From: a virus
DNA: 20,411 nt
Strand: one strand, 5' to 3'
IMG/VR virus record: IMGVR_UViG_3300020433_000063
Location: 1-20,411 of that record
This document shows positions 1-8,665 of this stretch, in pieces. Each line of letters starts with the position of its first letter. Positions within the stretch are counted from its first letter, which is position 1. The notes under the pieces are model-generated. The model was given only the letters and a program-made list of their open reading frames with translations, had not been told where the DNA came from and ran no database searches. The translations under genes and the position numbers were made by a program.

Positions 1-3000
1 TCTAGAGACATGAACTGCGTCAATACTTCCCCTAATGACGGGTGTAGCGGTTGCGTTGGAAGTTGTGATTCCTTGTCTTCCGTCGATTCTAACGTTAATA
101 GGAGGATCCTGAAAAGTTTGTTCTCCGCTACCTGTAGATGTAAGATTGACATAATCTATTAAACTGGTTGATATCGATACTCGGAATGAGTTATCTGTTA
201 GTTTAATTATAAAGTATTCTTTCTCATTTGTCAGTCCACCAATATTACCTGCACCTTGTGAGTATTTTACAATCTCACCAGATTCAAAACCATGATTATC
301 AATATTGATTGTATCTGTATATGTGTTAATTCCTGTGACTGTTGTTATGAGTCTATTATGAAATATTCCATTTTGTTCAACAAGGATCTTATCTACTTTT
401 TTTCTCTGTTTTGTAGTGCTAAATGACTGAATACCACCACCACTACCAGATATAGGTATGACACCTGTGCCTGATAAAGCGTCCAACTCATTATCTGCTA
501 ACTGAATCTCATAATCATTATTATTGATGACAAAGTATGTTGCGTCATTGATAAGTTTACCAGGTGTTGTTCCTATTCCTATCGCATCGGTATTGTTTGT
601 AGTGTAAACTACTTCTTCTCCAGCCTTCAACCCATGAGCAGTCTTGAATGAAAATTTATTGAGTGATGTGTTTACTACCCCACCAGTTGTTGTTGAATCA
701 AACTCAACTACTTGTGGTGTGAGTTTCATTTTAGGTCTAAGAACTGCAGAGGTATTATTACCACCAGAAATAGTTACATTAGGGTCTTCTTGATAATCAA
801 CACCTGGTGTGTCTACAAGGACATCTATGATCGTTCCTGATACTTGTGATACAACTGACGCACCTACACCACTGTGACCTGTCTGAGACACAGAGAGTCT
901 TGGTCTGTTGATTACATCATATCCAGATCCTGTGTTCAATACATCAACTGTTCTCAGTGATCCATAATAAACTTTATCAGTGGATTTGTATGAGTATATC
1001 TCTACACCATTTGCAAATAAACCTATGCCACCCTGCACTGTCTTTTCTTTTTCTGTGCTGTATTCAGGTACAGGAAACTTTCTCAGTAATCTCTGTCCAC
1101 CTATAGATGTGCCAAACACCGCTTCTGGAGTCAGGAAATGAGTTGTAATGCCAGATATATCAGATCCTACCACTGAGGTAATATACTGCCCTCTACGTAC
1201 GTTCTCTGGGGTGTATGCGAGTGCTAATGTGTTCTGATCAATATTCTTGACATAGTATGGTTGATTCTCAATAAGATTTGTAAGTTTTACAGAATCAGAT
1301 GTGTAATAAACTAACTCACCATCATTATAGTTGTGGTCAGTTACAGTAATTTGACTTGTATCAGTTGAAATACCTGCTGTAGAAAATGTTCTTATTCTTT
1401 TCTGTGGGTTTATCTGCCAGTGAGGTAAACTATTAGATGCGACATAAACTTCCTGTCCTTTTGAATATGAATTTTGTACGTCTACCGCCTCACCTTCTTT
1501 TGTTTTGAGTTGTCTTCTTATGAAGTAAGTATTATTAACATTAATATTTGGAGCATTTACACGAATTGTATTCGATAGGGGTGTACCAGTGATACTACCC
1601 TGAATGATGTTATCATCAATATCAATAATATCAATCGTGTCACCTGTGTACAATGAATGATCATTCAATAGCACAATACTGTAATTATTTGGTGATATTT
1701 GATTTATAGTATTGATTTCATATCTCGCAGCAGTATTTCCTATCCATGTTGTAAACCTCTTGCTACTTTGCTCTATACCAAGTGTGCTTACATTGATTGA
1801 ACTACCTGTTTGCTGAGTAATCGCACTACCATTGAATTTATTGATAACACCAAGTATCTTTAGTCTTACTTCTGAATTGATGTCACCATCTTCATATGAT
1901 ATTGCAATGCCACCTTGTGTGATAGTAGAACCAATACTTATTTCAGATGAATGAGTAGTTACACCAACAAATTGTGTATAGTTTTTAGATGTGTATGGTA
2001 AAACAATATCACCTATAGTCAAATTACCACTACTTTCAAAACTAACTGTGCTGTCTACGTCAATAATTGTTGTATTGATACCTACAGGTTTTGTTACATA
2101 AGTTTTTGATGTCTGTTGAAACTCACCAATCTGTGTACCTTGTGATATGCCTATCTGATAATAATCTCTTCCACTTACAAATGATTTTTCTACACGGTAA
2201 ATTGAACCACTGCTACCGCCTTGTGTAATAGTTTGTCCTTCTATCTTTAGTGGATTTCCGCTTATTACTTCGCAAAGCACAAGATCTGCGACTACATAAT
2301 CCGCATCTGAAGGGCGAATCATGTTTTTTGCGGGTTGAATCATCTCAACCGTTTCGCCATATAAACCACCAAACAATATTTTGAACGCTTCTTCCGTACC
2401 CTTCGATTTGTAGAAGTCTGTTGATTGTCTTATAAAGTTGGGTTGATTGACTCTACTGTTTAGTTTTCTTTCTGCAAAACCAGGCAGTATCTGCTTCTTG
2501 AGTTTTTTTAGAAACTCTGTAAGAAATACATTACTTAGATTATTGACACGAGCATCTTCCGCATGAGTTGATATACCTGTACTTGAAAATGTTAGACTTT
2601 CAGGTTGATTCGTTTTACTATTATTTTCTATTCCACTAAAACCTCTTACACATCCAAAGAATGCTGTGCTACCTATTCCTGTATATGTAATAATCTCGTC
2701 ATTAATCTTTAGTAGTCCATATGACTCTGGCCACCCCTTAGTTGAATCTACGTATATTGTTTGACTTACAAAATTGACTGGTGAGGTAAGAGATGTAAAT
2801 CCAGTCAAAGTTTCATTGTTCAGAAAATCTAAACTTTTATATTCAATTATATTATCTGCAATGTCAATCGTTCCACCTTGAAATTCTTGAGAAACATAAT
2901 ACTGCTCTAAGAAATTTTCAAAATTTGGATTTTCTGTTGCGATAGACTGAGGAATTTGACCTCGAACTATCTCGTGGATTTTGACTTTAGTTATTGATGT

Positions 3001-3009
3001 GTTTATCAT
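1..3009 (-). CDS. Large virion structural protein (baseplate/tail, gp7 position), 3' end outside window
   Basis: An open frame runs from an ATG at 3009 to the left edge without a stop, giving 1003 codons. The ATG overlaps the gp6 stop by one base (TAATG), so translation is probably coupled. The N-terminus reads MINTSITKVKIHEIVRGQIP, followed by a segment containing SKGTEEAFKILFGGLYGE. The rest is rich in short beta-type repeats. A motif H-x-[LFY]-x-x-G-[DE]-x-[VI] recurs near 1680-1630, 1345-1320, 645-605 and 300-265. No catalytic motif was seen. In T4 the gene after gp6 is the baseplate wedge protein gp7, and cyanophages carry large structural proteins here. The position and late-operon context support a virion role, but I cannot call true gp7 homology. 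Confidence 0.75.
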   Translation of the reverse strand, partial: MINTSITKVKIHEIVRGQIPQSIATENPNFENFLEQYYVSQEFQGGTIDIADNIIEYKSLDFLNNETLTGFTSLTSPVNFVSQTIYVDSTKGWPESYGLLKINDEIITYTGIGSTAFFGCVRGFSGIENNSKTNQPESLTFSSTGISTHAEDARVNNLSNVFLTEFLKKLKKQILPGFAERKLNSRVNQPNFIRQSTDFYKSKGTEEAFKILFGGLYGETVEMIQPAKNMIRPSDADYVVADLVLCEVISGNPLKIEGQTITQGGSSGSIYRVEKSFVSGRDYYQIGISQGTQIGEFQQTSKTYVTKPVGINTTIIDVDSTVSFESSGNLTIGDIVLPYTSKNYTQFVGVTTHSSEISIGSTITQGGIAISYEDGDINSEVRLKILGVINKFNGSAITQQTGSSINVSTLGIEQSSKRFTTWIGNTAARYEINTINQISPNNYSIVLLNDHSLYTGDTIDIIDIDDNIIQGSITGTPLSNTIRVNAPNINVNNTYFIRRQLKTKEGEAVDVQNSYSKGQEVYVASNSLPHWQINPQKRIRTFSTAGISTDTSQITVTDHNYNDGELVYYTSDSVKLTNLIENQPYYVKNIDQNTLALAYTPENVRRGQYITSVVGSDISGITTHFLTPEAVFGTSIGGQRLLRKFPVPEYSTEKEKTVQGGIGLFANGVEIYSYKSTDKVYYGSLRTVDVLNTGSGYDVINRPRLSVSQTGHSGVGASVVSQVSGTIIDVLVDTPGVDYQEDPNVTISGGNNTSAVLRPKMKLTPQVVEFDSTTTGGVVNTSLNKFSFKTAHGLKAGEEVVYTTNNTDAIGIGTTPGKLINDATYFVINNNDYEIQLADNELDALSGTGVIPISGSGGGIQSFSTTKQRKKVDKILVEQNGIFHNRLITTVTGINTYTDTINIDNHGFESGEIVKYSQGAGNIGGLTNEKEYFIIKLTDNSFRVSISTSLIDYVNLTSTGSGEQTFQDPPINVRIDGRQGITTSNATATPVIRGSIDAVHVSR

Positions 3010-5141
3010 TAATATCCAGAACCAGAGCTGCTAGACGATGTTGATGATGATGACGAAGAAGATGATGAACTATATGTTGATGTGGATGTTGCAGAATCGG
3101 ATAGTATATTAGGTGTGGAAGTAATGAGTTTACTGGAATCTGAATGTGATGCCCCTGTCATTTTCTGTCCATTATTCATGGTATGGAATGGTCCGAAATA
3201 TGGTTGTCCATCTACATATCCTACCAATTGAGTTGATCCTGTGGTGCTTGATATGATTGCACCCCTTACCTTTTGACCATTTGAGTAACTTGATTGTACA
3301 TCAAATCTTGTGCCTGATGTATTTGCCCCAGAAGCAATAGAGTCTTGCCTCATATAGAAGTTGCTCATGCTAACATCAAACTGAAGGTACAATTCTTTTC
3401 TTGCCAAAACATCATTTGACTCAGGAATTGCCTGTACTTCAACAATATTATTTGGTTGTACAGTTGATGTAATATTCACAGTATCTATAATGATTTCTCC
3501 CTTCTTATAATCAATCGTACCAAAGGATTTAGAGAGAATTTTGATATCAGCGTCTGATACAATTTGGAAAAGTATCAAATTACCTTTATCGGCACCTGCT
3601 ATCTTTTCATCACTGAAGTATACTGTTCCAACCGTTCCTGAAATCGAGAAACCTGTTGATTTGATATTATAAGAAGGATTAGGACAATAAAACGTATTAT
3701 CGTAACATAATTCGTATTGTGCGAATTGATTGATCTTTGCATTGAGATTTCTTCTAATTCTGACTGTTGTGATGTTAGATGTTATAGATGTATTTACGCT
3801 GTCAATTAGAGATAGCATTTTACTATATTTGAATCTACCACCAAACTTATTCAATTCTGTGCCACCTGCAAATGATGTGATTGCACTTATAACTTCTGAC
3901 TTGAGATTATCAGGATCACCTATAAAGTTAGCGTTATAATAAATCGTACTGTCAATCTCAACATACATGAACTTAAGATCTACAAATTCAGGCACAATCC
4001 CTGCTACAGAATAACTTTTCAAAGATGACAATATTTCTTTCTTAGTAAAATCAGATAAGAAATTACCATTTCTAGGTTTTGCTGCAATGAATACTCTTCC
4101 ATATTGAGGTGGATCTAAGTCTTCTCCTCCATATGCACTAACTGATTCTATATTAGAATATACAGTCGGGAGTATCGCTTCATAGTCAGATGCTGTAACT
4201 GCCCTGTGTTGCGACGCATAGCGTCTAGGAGCGTAGTATTTTACACTCTGCAGTGATTCTATCTCATCTCCATTATCGGATGGTTGGTTGACCGTTAGAA
4301 TGGGTGTATAGTTCTGAAGAGTTGCACCATCCTGATCTATGAGTTTACCAGAGAATGAAAAATCTCTTACACCATTACCTGAAGAACCATTAGTGCGGAT
4401 ATATGAAATCTCCACCACGTTTCCGTCATCAAGTTTTTTACCAAAGATATTATCACCAAAAAGTAGTTCATACTTTTCGTCAGATGTCTCCTGTAGCAAA
4501 TAAATGTTTGATGTGGATGTAATACCTAAAATATTGTCAACTAATTTGAATTCTACTTCTGTCGTGGACGAAATATTATCTCTCACTTTAACTCTTATAG
4601 TTGAAGTGTCTATACCATCATTAGGTAAAACATACCTTTGGTTTTTTTGACTGCCATCGACAACAAAATTAGTCTCTAGGTATTGACCTTGGAATATCTC
4701 TAATGTTCCTACTGCTTCTCCATCTGTCGCTGTACCTGTTACTTGTTCGGGTAATGAAAAGATATAACTTGTGCTCGATACCCTACCATTTGATACAATA
4801 CCAGGTTGGAACTTTATTTGTGTAACTGTATTGTCTAAGTCTGAAATATTATAATCAACCTTTGCTTTTGCTGCTCTTTTTGATCTGGGCACATATCCTA
4901 TATTTCTTGCTAATGATACTACGTTTTCTCTTATAGTTGCACTGTCAATGAACGTCTCATTCACTGCCATATTCGTGTTGAACGCTGTAATATATGTGTT
5001 ATACGCTAATAGGTTTATCAATACAGATAAATTAGAACCTTCAAAATCAAAATCAGTAAAATTACTGTTTGATCTTAGGTAATCCTTGATCGAGGTTTTT
5101 ATATCCTCGTAGTTGAGGTTGGTGTATTGTTGTAGTGCCAT
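3009..5141 (-). CDS. gp6: Baseplate wedge subunit, gp6-like
   Basis: A 710-residue protein. T4 gp6 forms the inner dimeric ring of the baseplate wedge that holds the six wedges around the hub. The N-terminal region (MALQQYTNLNYEDIKTSIKD, then a stretch around residues 45-90 with NTNMAVNETFIDSA and RNIGYVPRS) and the central segment near residues 300-365 (YYAPRRYASQHRAVTASDYE, then YGRVFIAAKP) are the patterns I associate with T4-like gp6 and the wider baseplate J group. The start overlaps the gp25 stop by one base and the stop overlaps the next ATG by one base, as expected in a co-translated wedge operon. The last 30 or so residues are an unusual serine-rich tail. Confidence 0.9.
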   Translation of the reverse strand: MALQQYTNLNYEDIKTSIKDYLRSNSNFTDFDFEGSNLSVLINLLAYNTYITAFNTNMAVNETFIDSATIRENVVSLARNIGYVPRSKRAAKAKVDYNISDLDNTVTQIKFQPGIVSNGRVSSTSYIFSLPEQVTGTATDGEAVGTLEIFQGQYLETNFVVDGSQKNQRYVLPNDGIDTSTIRVKVRDNISSTTEVEFKLVDNILGITSTSNIYLLQETSDEKYELLFGDNIFGKKLDDGNVVEISYIRTNGSSGNGVRDFSFSGKLIDQDGATLQNYTPILTVNQPSDNGDEIESLQSVKYYAPRRYASQHRAVTASDYEAILPTVYSNIESVSAYGGEDLDPPQYGRVFIAAKPRNGNFLSDFTKKEILSSLKSYSVAGIVPEFVDLKFMYVEIDSTIYYNANFIGDPDNLKSEVISAITSFAGGTELNKFGGRFKYSKMLSLIDSVNTSITSNITTVRIRRNLNAKINQFAQYELCYDNTFYCPNPSYNIKSTGFSISGTVGTVYFSDEKIAGADKGNLILFQIVSDADIKILSKSFGTIDYKKGEIIIDTVNITSTVQPNNIVEVQAIPESNDVLARKELYLQFDVSMSNFYMRQDSIASGANTSGTRFDVQSSYSNGQKVRGAIISSTTGSTQLVGYVDGQPYFGPFHTMNNGQKMTGASHSDSSKLITSTPNILSDSATSTSTYSSSSSSSSSSTSSSSSGSGY

Positions 5142-5545
5142 TATAACCTAGTTGGTTCTAAAATAAAGTTTAGAGATTGTGTGGGAGCAGATAGACCCAC
5201 AATGTCATAATTTATGGAGATATCAATAGCATTTTCATCAGGAAAAGAATTTACTTTTACCTCTTGAAGCAAGACTCTTGGTTCATAGTTAGTGATCACA
5301 GTTTCGATCTCATTTTTTATAGGGTCGATATAATCATCATTTGCTAATTCAAAAAGTGCTTGTTCCACCCTTGTTCCCACCAAGTCATTGAAGAATACTT
5401 CTCCTATTTGTATTCTTACTAAATTTTGAACAGATCTCTTGATTGCATCCTCATTTTTCAAGGGAAGCATATCATTGGTTATTGGATGACGCTTGAATGA
5501 AAGCGAAATATCTTTGAAACCTTGAGATGTTCTTTGAACTGGCAC
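5141..5545 (-). CDS. gp25: Baseplate wedge subunit, gp25-like
   Basis: A 134-residue protein matching the GPW/gp25 family. It has a short N-terminus with FKDIS, a middle segment with the residues VRIQIGEVFFND typical of this fold, and a C-terminal half ending in short beta strands (IDISINYDIVG). In T4 gp25 joins the wedge core and is needed for sheath assembly. Its usual length is about 130 residues. The start codon is GTG at 5545. It was chosen because the protein then begins MPVQRTSQGF and has normal family length. No strong Shine-Dalgarno sequence lies upstream. Two late-type promoter boxes lie 21-35 bases upstream, so this is the first gene of the late block read here. Confidence 0.92.
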   Translation of the reverse strand: MPVQRTSQGFKDISLSFKRHPITNDMLPLKNEDAIKRSVQNLVRIQIGEVFFNDLVGTRVEQALFELANDDYIDPIKNEIETVITNYEPRVLLQEVKVNSFPDENAIDISINYDIVGLSAPTQSLNFILEPTRL

Positions 5546-5565
5546 TATTTTACTACGATCTCGTG

Positions 5566-5580
5566 TATTTATCTATTTAG
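5566..5580 (-). promoter_or_regulatory. T4-type late promoter boxes before gp25
   Basis: On the minus strand CTAAATA (5580-5574) is followed directly by GATAAATA (5573-5566). T4 late promoters carry TATAAATA as a lone -10 element read by a phage sigma factor. The second box differs from it at one base and lies 20 bases before the gp25 start, placing transcription start just ahead of the gene. Which box is used cannot be told from sequence. Confidence 0.7.
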
Positions 5581-5584
5581 AGGC

Positions 5585-5611
5585 AATAAAAAAGGGAGTC
5601 TCTCGACTCCC
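5585..5611 (-). terminator. Intrinsic terminator after the 5662-7290 genes
   Basis: A perfect 7-bp stem GGGAGTC/GACTCCC (5594-5600 with 5605-5611) has a four-base loop. On the minus strand it is followed by six T residues (5593-5588). It ends transcripts from the upstream accessory genes just before the late promoter of gp25, isolating the structural operon. Confidence 0.85.
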
Positions 5612-5661
5612 GTATGAAAAAAAGACTAATAAACTCTCCGTCGCCAGGTTTCTGTCGGATT

Positions 5662-5865
5662 TTACTCGTCTTCTGTATCATCACCCAAATACTCAACTCG
5701 TACATCATCTGGATGGGGTGTGCCCACTGAATAAAAGTCATCTGCAAAATCTTGCGTGATGTCCATCATTTCATCTTCCGTAACAGAAGCGTGAACCTTT
5801 TCTTCCCCAACGTATATATCATACTTTGCTGCCATTGTTACATCAGTTACATTATTTGTAACCAT
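5662..5865 (-). CDS. Small acidic hypothetical protein
   Basis: A 67-residue acidic protein. The sequence after residue 11 (MAAKYDIYVGEEKVHASV) looks like a small beta-alpha domain, and the C-terminus is DVRVEYLGDDTEDE. The ATG at 5865 directly abuts the stop of the glycosyltransferase-like gene (TAA then ATG). A second in-frame Met at residue 11 could be the true start, and neither has a clear Shine-Dalgarno sequence. It lies immediately before the terminator at 5585-5611. I do not recognise a function. The acidic C-terminus could suit a small binding or regulatory protein, but this is only a guess. Confidence 0.75.
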   Translation of the reverse strand: MVTNNVTDVTMAAKYDIYVGEEKVHASVTEDEMMDITQDFADDFYSVGTPHPDDVRVEYLGDDTEDE

Positions 5866-6621
5866 TTATAAAATCCTAGTTTTCTCATGACCAACTCTAC
5901 ACTTAGGATCTACCCATATTTCGTAACCTGCTTTGATTGCATCTAAACAGAAAGAAACGTCTTCACCACACATGTCTTGGACTTCTCCTGATTCAAATAC
6001 TTGCATCTGAGGAGCAAACCAAGGGTACTTCATTTGTTCGTTTTCAAATACACCTTTCTTAATAAGTAACCAACCAAACCCTGTATAATCAACTGTAAAG
6101 GGTTTGCGTCTCTTGACAATTCCATCAAGCATCTCATGATTCATCACACCACCATTCTCTTTGAAATCGTTCTCTTCCATCCAATGAGCACATGATGTTG
6201 TACGTCCATCTTCAGTTACATACCAACCTGCTGCAAGATCTTTGTCCATCCATACAAGACGATAGAACTGCTCAACACCAAAAACTATATCACTATCAAT
6301 CCATAACTGATAATCATACTTGAGTTTACCATCCCAAGGTATCTGATCAGGTCCTCGTAATACGTTTGCACCTAGACACTTACATCTGGCAAAGTTCACC
6401 ATAGATGAATAGTCTTGCGATATCTGTATGCTTGCACCTGCTTGAACTAATTCAAAACATAGAGATACAAAGTTCTTCAAGTAAACGTATGATACTCCTC
6501 GACCTGGTAAGCAGAATACTATACTCTTTCCTTTGATGAGTGGTCTAGCATTCTCTATTGAAAATTCTTTCTTATCATCTGTTTTAGGTGCAGACGAAAC
6601 CACCTTGAATCCTTTTGCCAT
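5866..6621 (-). CDS. Glycosyltransferase-like protein, GT-A fold
   Basis: A 251-residue protein with GT-A glycosyltransferase features. A strand-forming start (SIVFCLPG, residues 33-40) is followed by LWIDSDIVF with the DSD metal/nucleotide-sugar motif at 109-111. A conserved-looking DYTGFGWLLIKKGVFE lies at 178-193, GEDVSFC at 219-225 (a likely catalytic acidic patch), and a C-terminal GHEK at 244-247 whose His could be the last metal ligand. Such enzymes move a sugar from a nucleotide donor to an acceptor; donor and acceptor are unknown. T4-like phages can glycosylate DNA, but similar cyanophage proteins near baseplate genes have no proven substrate. The gene sits between the gp25 block and the SGNH/carbamoyltransferase island, which suggests virion or envelope glycan chemistry. 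A late-type box precedes it. Confidence 0.7.
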   Translation of the reverse strand: MAKGFKVVSSAPKTDDKKEFSIENARPLIKGKSIVFCLPGRGVSYVYLKNFVSLCFELVQAGASIQISQDYSSMVNFARCKCLGANVLRGPDQIPWDGKLKYDYQLWIDSDIVFGVEQFYRLVWMDKDLAAGWYVTEDGRTTSCAHWMEENDFKENGGVMNHEMLDGIVKRRKPFTVDYTGFGWLLIKKGVFENEQMKYPWFAPQMQVFESGEVQDMCGEDVSFCLDAIKAGYEIWVDPKCRVGHEKTRIL

Positions 6622-6651
6622 TACGAAAGATCGCTGTCAATTCATTATACT

Positions 6652-6659
6652 GATTTATA
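6652..6659 (-). promoter_or_regulatory. Candidate late promoter before the glycosyltransferase
   Basis: The minus strand reads TATAAATC at 6659-6652, one base off the T4 late consensus TATAAATA and 30 bases before the glycosyltransferase ATG. It overlaps the stop of the upstream SGNH gene. This is a single short match in AT-rich DNA, so support is moderate. Confidence 0.45.
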
Positions 6660-7290
6660 TAGTCGATGTCAATTTGTCTATTATCCAGTCTGCAAGTTTT
6701 TCATGACCCCTGTAATTGAAGTGACCTATTCCTTTCTTCTCTTTTTCGTTCCAATAATATTTCTTGTTTTTACTTATCCCTAAGATAGTTTTTTTAGAAG
6801 ATAAATTCCACATACTCTTCGATACTAAAGGAAGATCACCATTACACATTTCTTTGAATGGATTGTCATCACCCTGCACAGGAAAATACTGTAGAAGAAG
6901 TAAAGGTATTCCTTTTCTTTCAAATAGTTGTTCTAACAGTAATCTGTTCTTATAAAAATTTATTGCCCCTACATTATCATCATAAAAGGTATCGTAAAAT
7001 AATTTGGTATTCCTTTCCTCTTCCTTATATCGCAGAGGTCCAGGTATCAACCTACTATTGAGATCTATTCTTGCAGAGTGAGTCATTAATATAATCGCAT
7101 GATCACATGTATTTTTATTCATCCATTCATAGGTGCGGTATACTATACCATCATTACTTGAACCTGACTTTGCATCATTATAATGATCAGCACCAAGACG
7201 ATTACTTACTATAGTCGAGAATCTTTGTTTTACTCTATCTTCACAACCTTTTCCCTGAGTATATGAACAACCATTAAAATACAGAAACAT
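6655..7290 (-). CDS. SGNH/GDSL-like hydrolase paralogue A
   Basis: A 211-residue protein from the ATG at 7290. An upstream in-frame ATG at 7317 exists, but 7290 has a strong GGAGAAG four bases ahead and gives the same N-terminal layout as the four paralogues. Block I is FNGCSYTQG with the predicted nucleophile Ser9. Block II is SGSSNDGI. A central strand reads IILMTHSAR. The C-terminal block is GHFNYRGHEKLADW, with two His. SGNH enzymes are esterases or acyltransferases on sugars, lipids or peptides. The usual Asp of the DxxH motif is not visible, so activity is uncertain. The start overlaps the carbamoyltransferase stop by 17 bases, so the two are co-translated. This is the last gene of the six-gene overlapping run. 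Confidence 0.75.
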   Translation of the reverse strand: MFLYFNGCSYTQGKGCEDRVKQRFSTIVSNRLGADHYNDAKSGSSNDGIVYRTYEWMNKNTCDHAIILMTHSARIDLNSRLIPGPLRYKEEERNTKLFYDTFYDDNVGAINFYKNRLLLEQLFERKGIPLLLLQYFPVQGDDNPFKEMCNGDLPLVSKSMWNLSSKKTILGISKNKKYYWNEKEKKGIGHFNYRGHEKLADWIIDKLTSTI

Positions 7291-8665
7291 TATACTTCTC
7301 CGAAAATAGTTCTGCATCCTCCCATGTATTCACCATAGGTTTTCCTTTTATATTGAGTGATGTATTCAATAACACAGGACAATCAGTTCTCTTGTACCAC
7401 TCCTCCAGTATTGGTCTCAGGATGCTCTCCGATGTTTCAGGTACCGTTTGTACTCTCGCACTATTATCGACGTGTATACAAGCAGGTATCGCCTTTGGTT
7501 GCTTACACTGATAGACATAGGACATGTATCTCGAATGGGAAGGCATATCAAAGTAGTCCTGACAATGCTCCTCCAAAACTGCAGGTGCAAATGGTCTGAA
7601 CTTCTGTCTCTTCTTGATCTCATTTACTCTGTCTTTGTTTGCAAGTTTCCTCGGATCCGCCAATAGACTTCGATTACCGAGAGCACGAGGACCAAACTCA
7701 GCACGACCATTTGCAACGCCAGCGATTCCTTTTTCGAGTAAGCAGTCAACTATTTCCCTAGGATTACAGTAGTGTTGTATATTATATCCCAAGTAGGGAG
7801 AGAATTCAACCTTGCCACCATATGATAACAATGCTGCTCCTAATGCACCACCTGCATCACCAGGATTCGGCATGATCCACATATTATACATTTCTCTCAA
7901 ACCAGTGTTACACACACAGTTGAGTGCCACTCCTCCACCATAGCAAATATTGTCACTATACTTTGCTGCTCTTGCAAATATCTCATTGAGTTCCAATTGC
8001 AGTATACGCTCTGCACTTTTTGCAATATCACACTTATCGTATGATTCTGATATCCTTACACCCTTATGACAGTTCTGATGTCTCAATCTTTCTACCACAT
8101 TCATATAGACAGGTTTTCCAAACGCTGCCATACCCATAAAGATATATTCTTCATCTAGTGGTCTAAGACCTGCCCATTTGGTCAAAGCACTGTACCACAG
8201 TCCAATAGAGTTAGGATATCGCTGTGACCACACCTTTTTATATTTTGCCTTACCTTCTACCATTTTTGCAGTCCATATAGACGTACAATCCCATTCTCCA
8301 ATACTATCAATGACTACACACGCTGCTTCCTCGAATACGGAGGTTTGAAATGCTGCAGCAGCATGAGAAAGGTGATGTGGAAAATATTGAGTGGGTTTCA
8401 GTCCCAAATGCCTTTCACTGAAAGTTGTTCTGTATTGACCTGCATAAAACTGCCTTGTTTTCTTCAAAAGCGGTTTTTCGTAAAAAGCAATGTCATAATT
8501 GCCTTCATGCATGTTGAATAACTGTGCAGTCGCAGATGCAGTGCAATCTAAGTCACGATCATGCTTTTTCTTAGAAAATCGCTCTGAATGAGTTGCAAAA
8601 CGTATTCTGCCTTTGTTTACGACTGCAATTGCAGAATCGTGGAAACCTTCGCTAAATCCAATCAT
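7274..8665 (-). CDS. NodU/CmcH-type carbamoyltransferase
   Basis: A 463-residue protein with the signatures of carbamoyltransferases that use carbamoyl phosphate and ATP to carbamoylate a hydroxyl of a sugar or polyketide. The N-terminal half has GFHDSAIAVV (residues 7-16) and the HHLSHA histidine cluster (97-102), followed by VVIDSIGEWD. The C-terminal YrdC-like half has YGGGVALNC (242-250), NPGDAGGALGAALL (267-280), GRAEFGPRALGNRSLL (320-335), RPFAPAVL (357-364) and LNTSLNIKGKP (433-443). Cellular members are usually near 550-600 residues. This one is compact but keeps all blocks I looked for. It overlaps SGNH B upstream by ATGA and SGNH A downstream, so it is made together with both. The acceptor is unknown; a surface glycan is the simplest inference. 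Confidence 0.92.
   Translation of the reverse strand: MIGFSEGFHDSAIAVVNKGRIRFATHSERFSKKKHDRDLDCTASATAQLFNMHEGNYDIAFYEKPLLKKTRQFYAGQYRTTFSERHLGLKPTQYFPHHLSHAAAAFQTSVFEEAACVVIDSIGEWDCTSIWTAKMVEGKAKYKKVWSQRYPNSIGLWYSALTKWAGLRPLDEEYIFMGMAAFGKPVYMNVVERLRHQNCHKGVRISESYDKCDIAKSAERILQLELNEIFARAAKYSDNICYGGGVALNCVCNTGLREMYNMWIMPNPGDAGGALGAALLSYGGKVEFSPYLGYNIQHYCNPREIVDCLLEKGIAGVANGRAEFGPRALGNRSLLADPRKLANKDRVNEIKKRQKFRPFAPAVLEEHCQDYFDMPSHSRYMSYVYQCKQPKAIPACIHVDNSARVQTVPETSESILRPILEEWYKRTDCPVLLNTSLNIKGKPMVNTWEDAELFSEKYNVSVF

Noticed and set aside
3730-3939. Plus-strand frame of 69 codons
   Set aside because: It lies wholly opposite the gp6 coding frame and has no ribosome site of its own.
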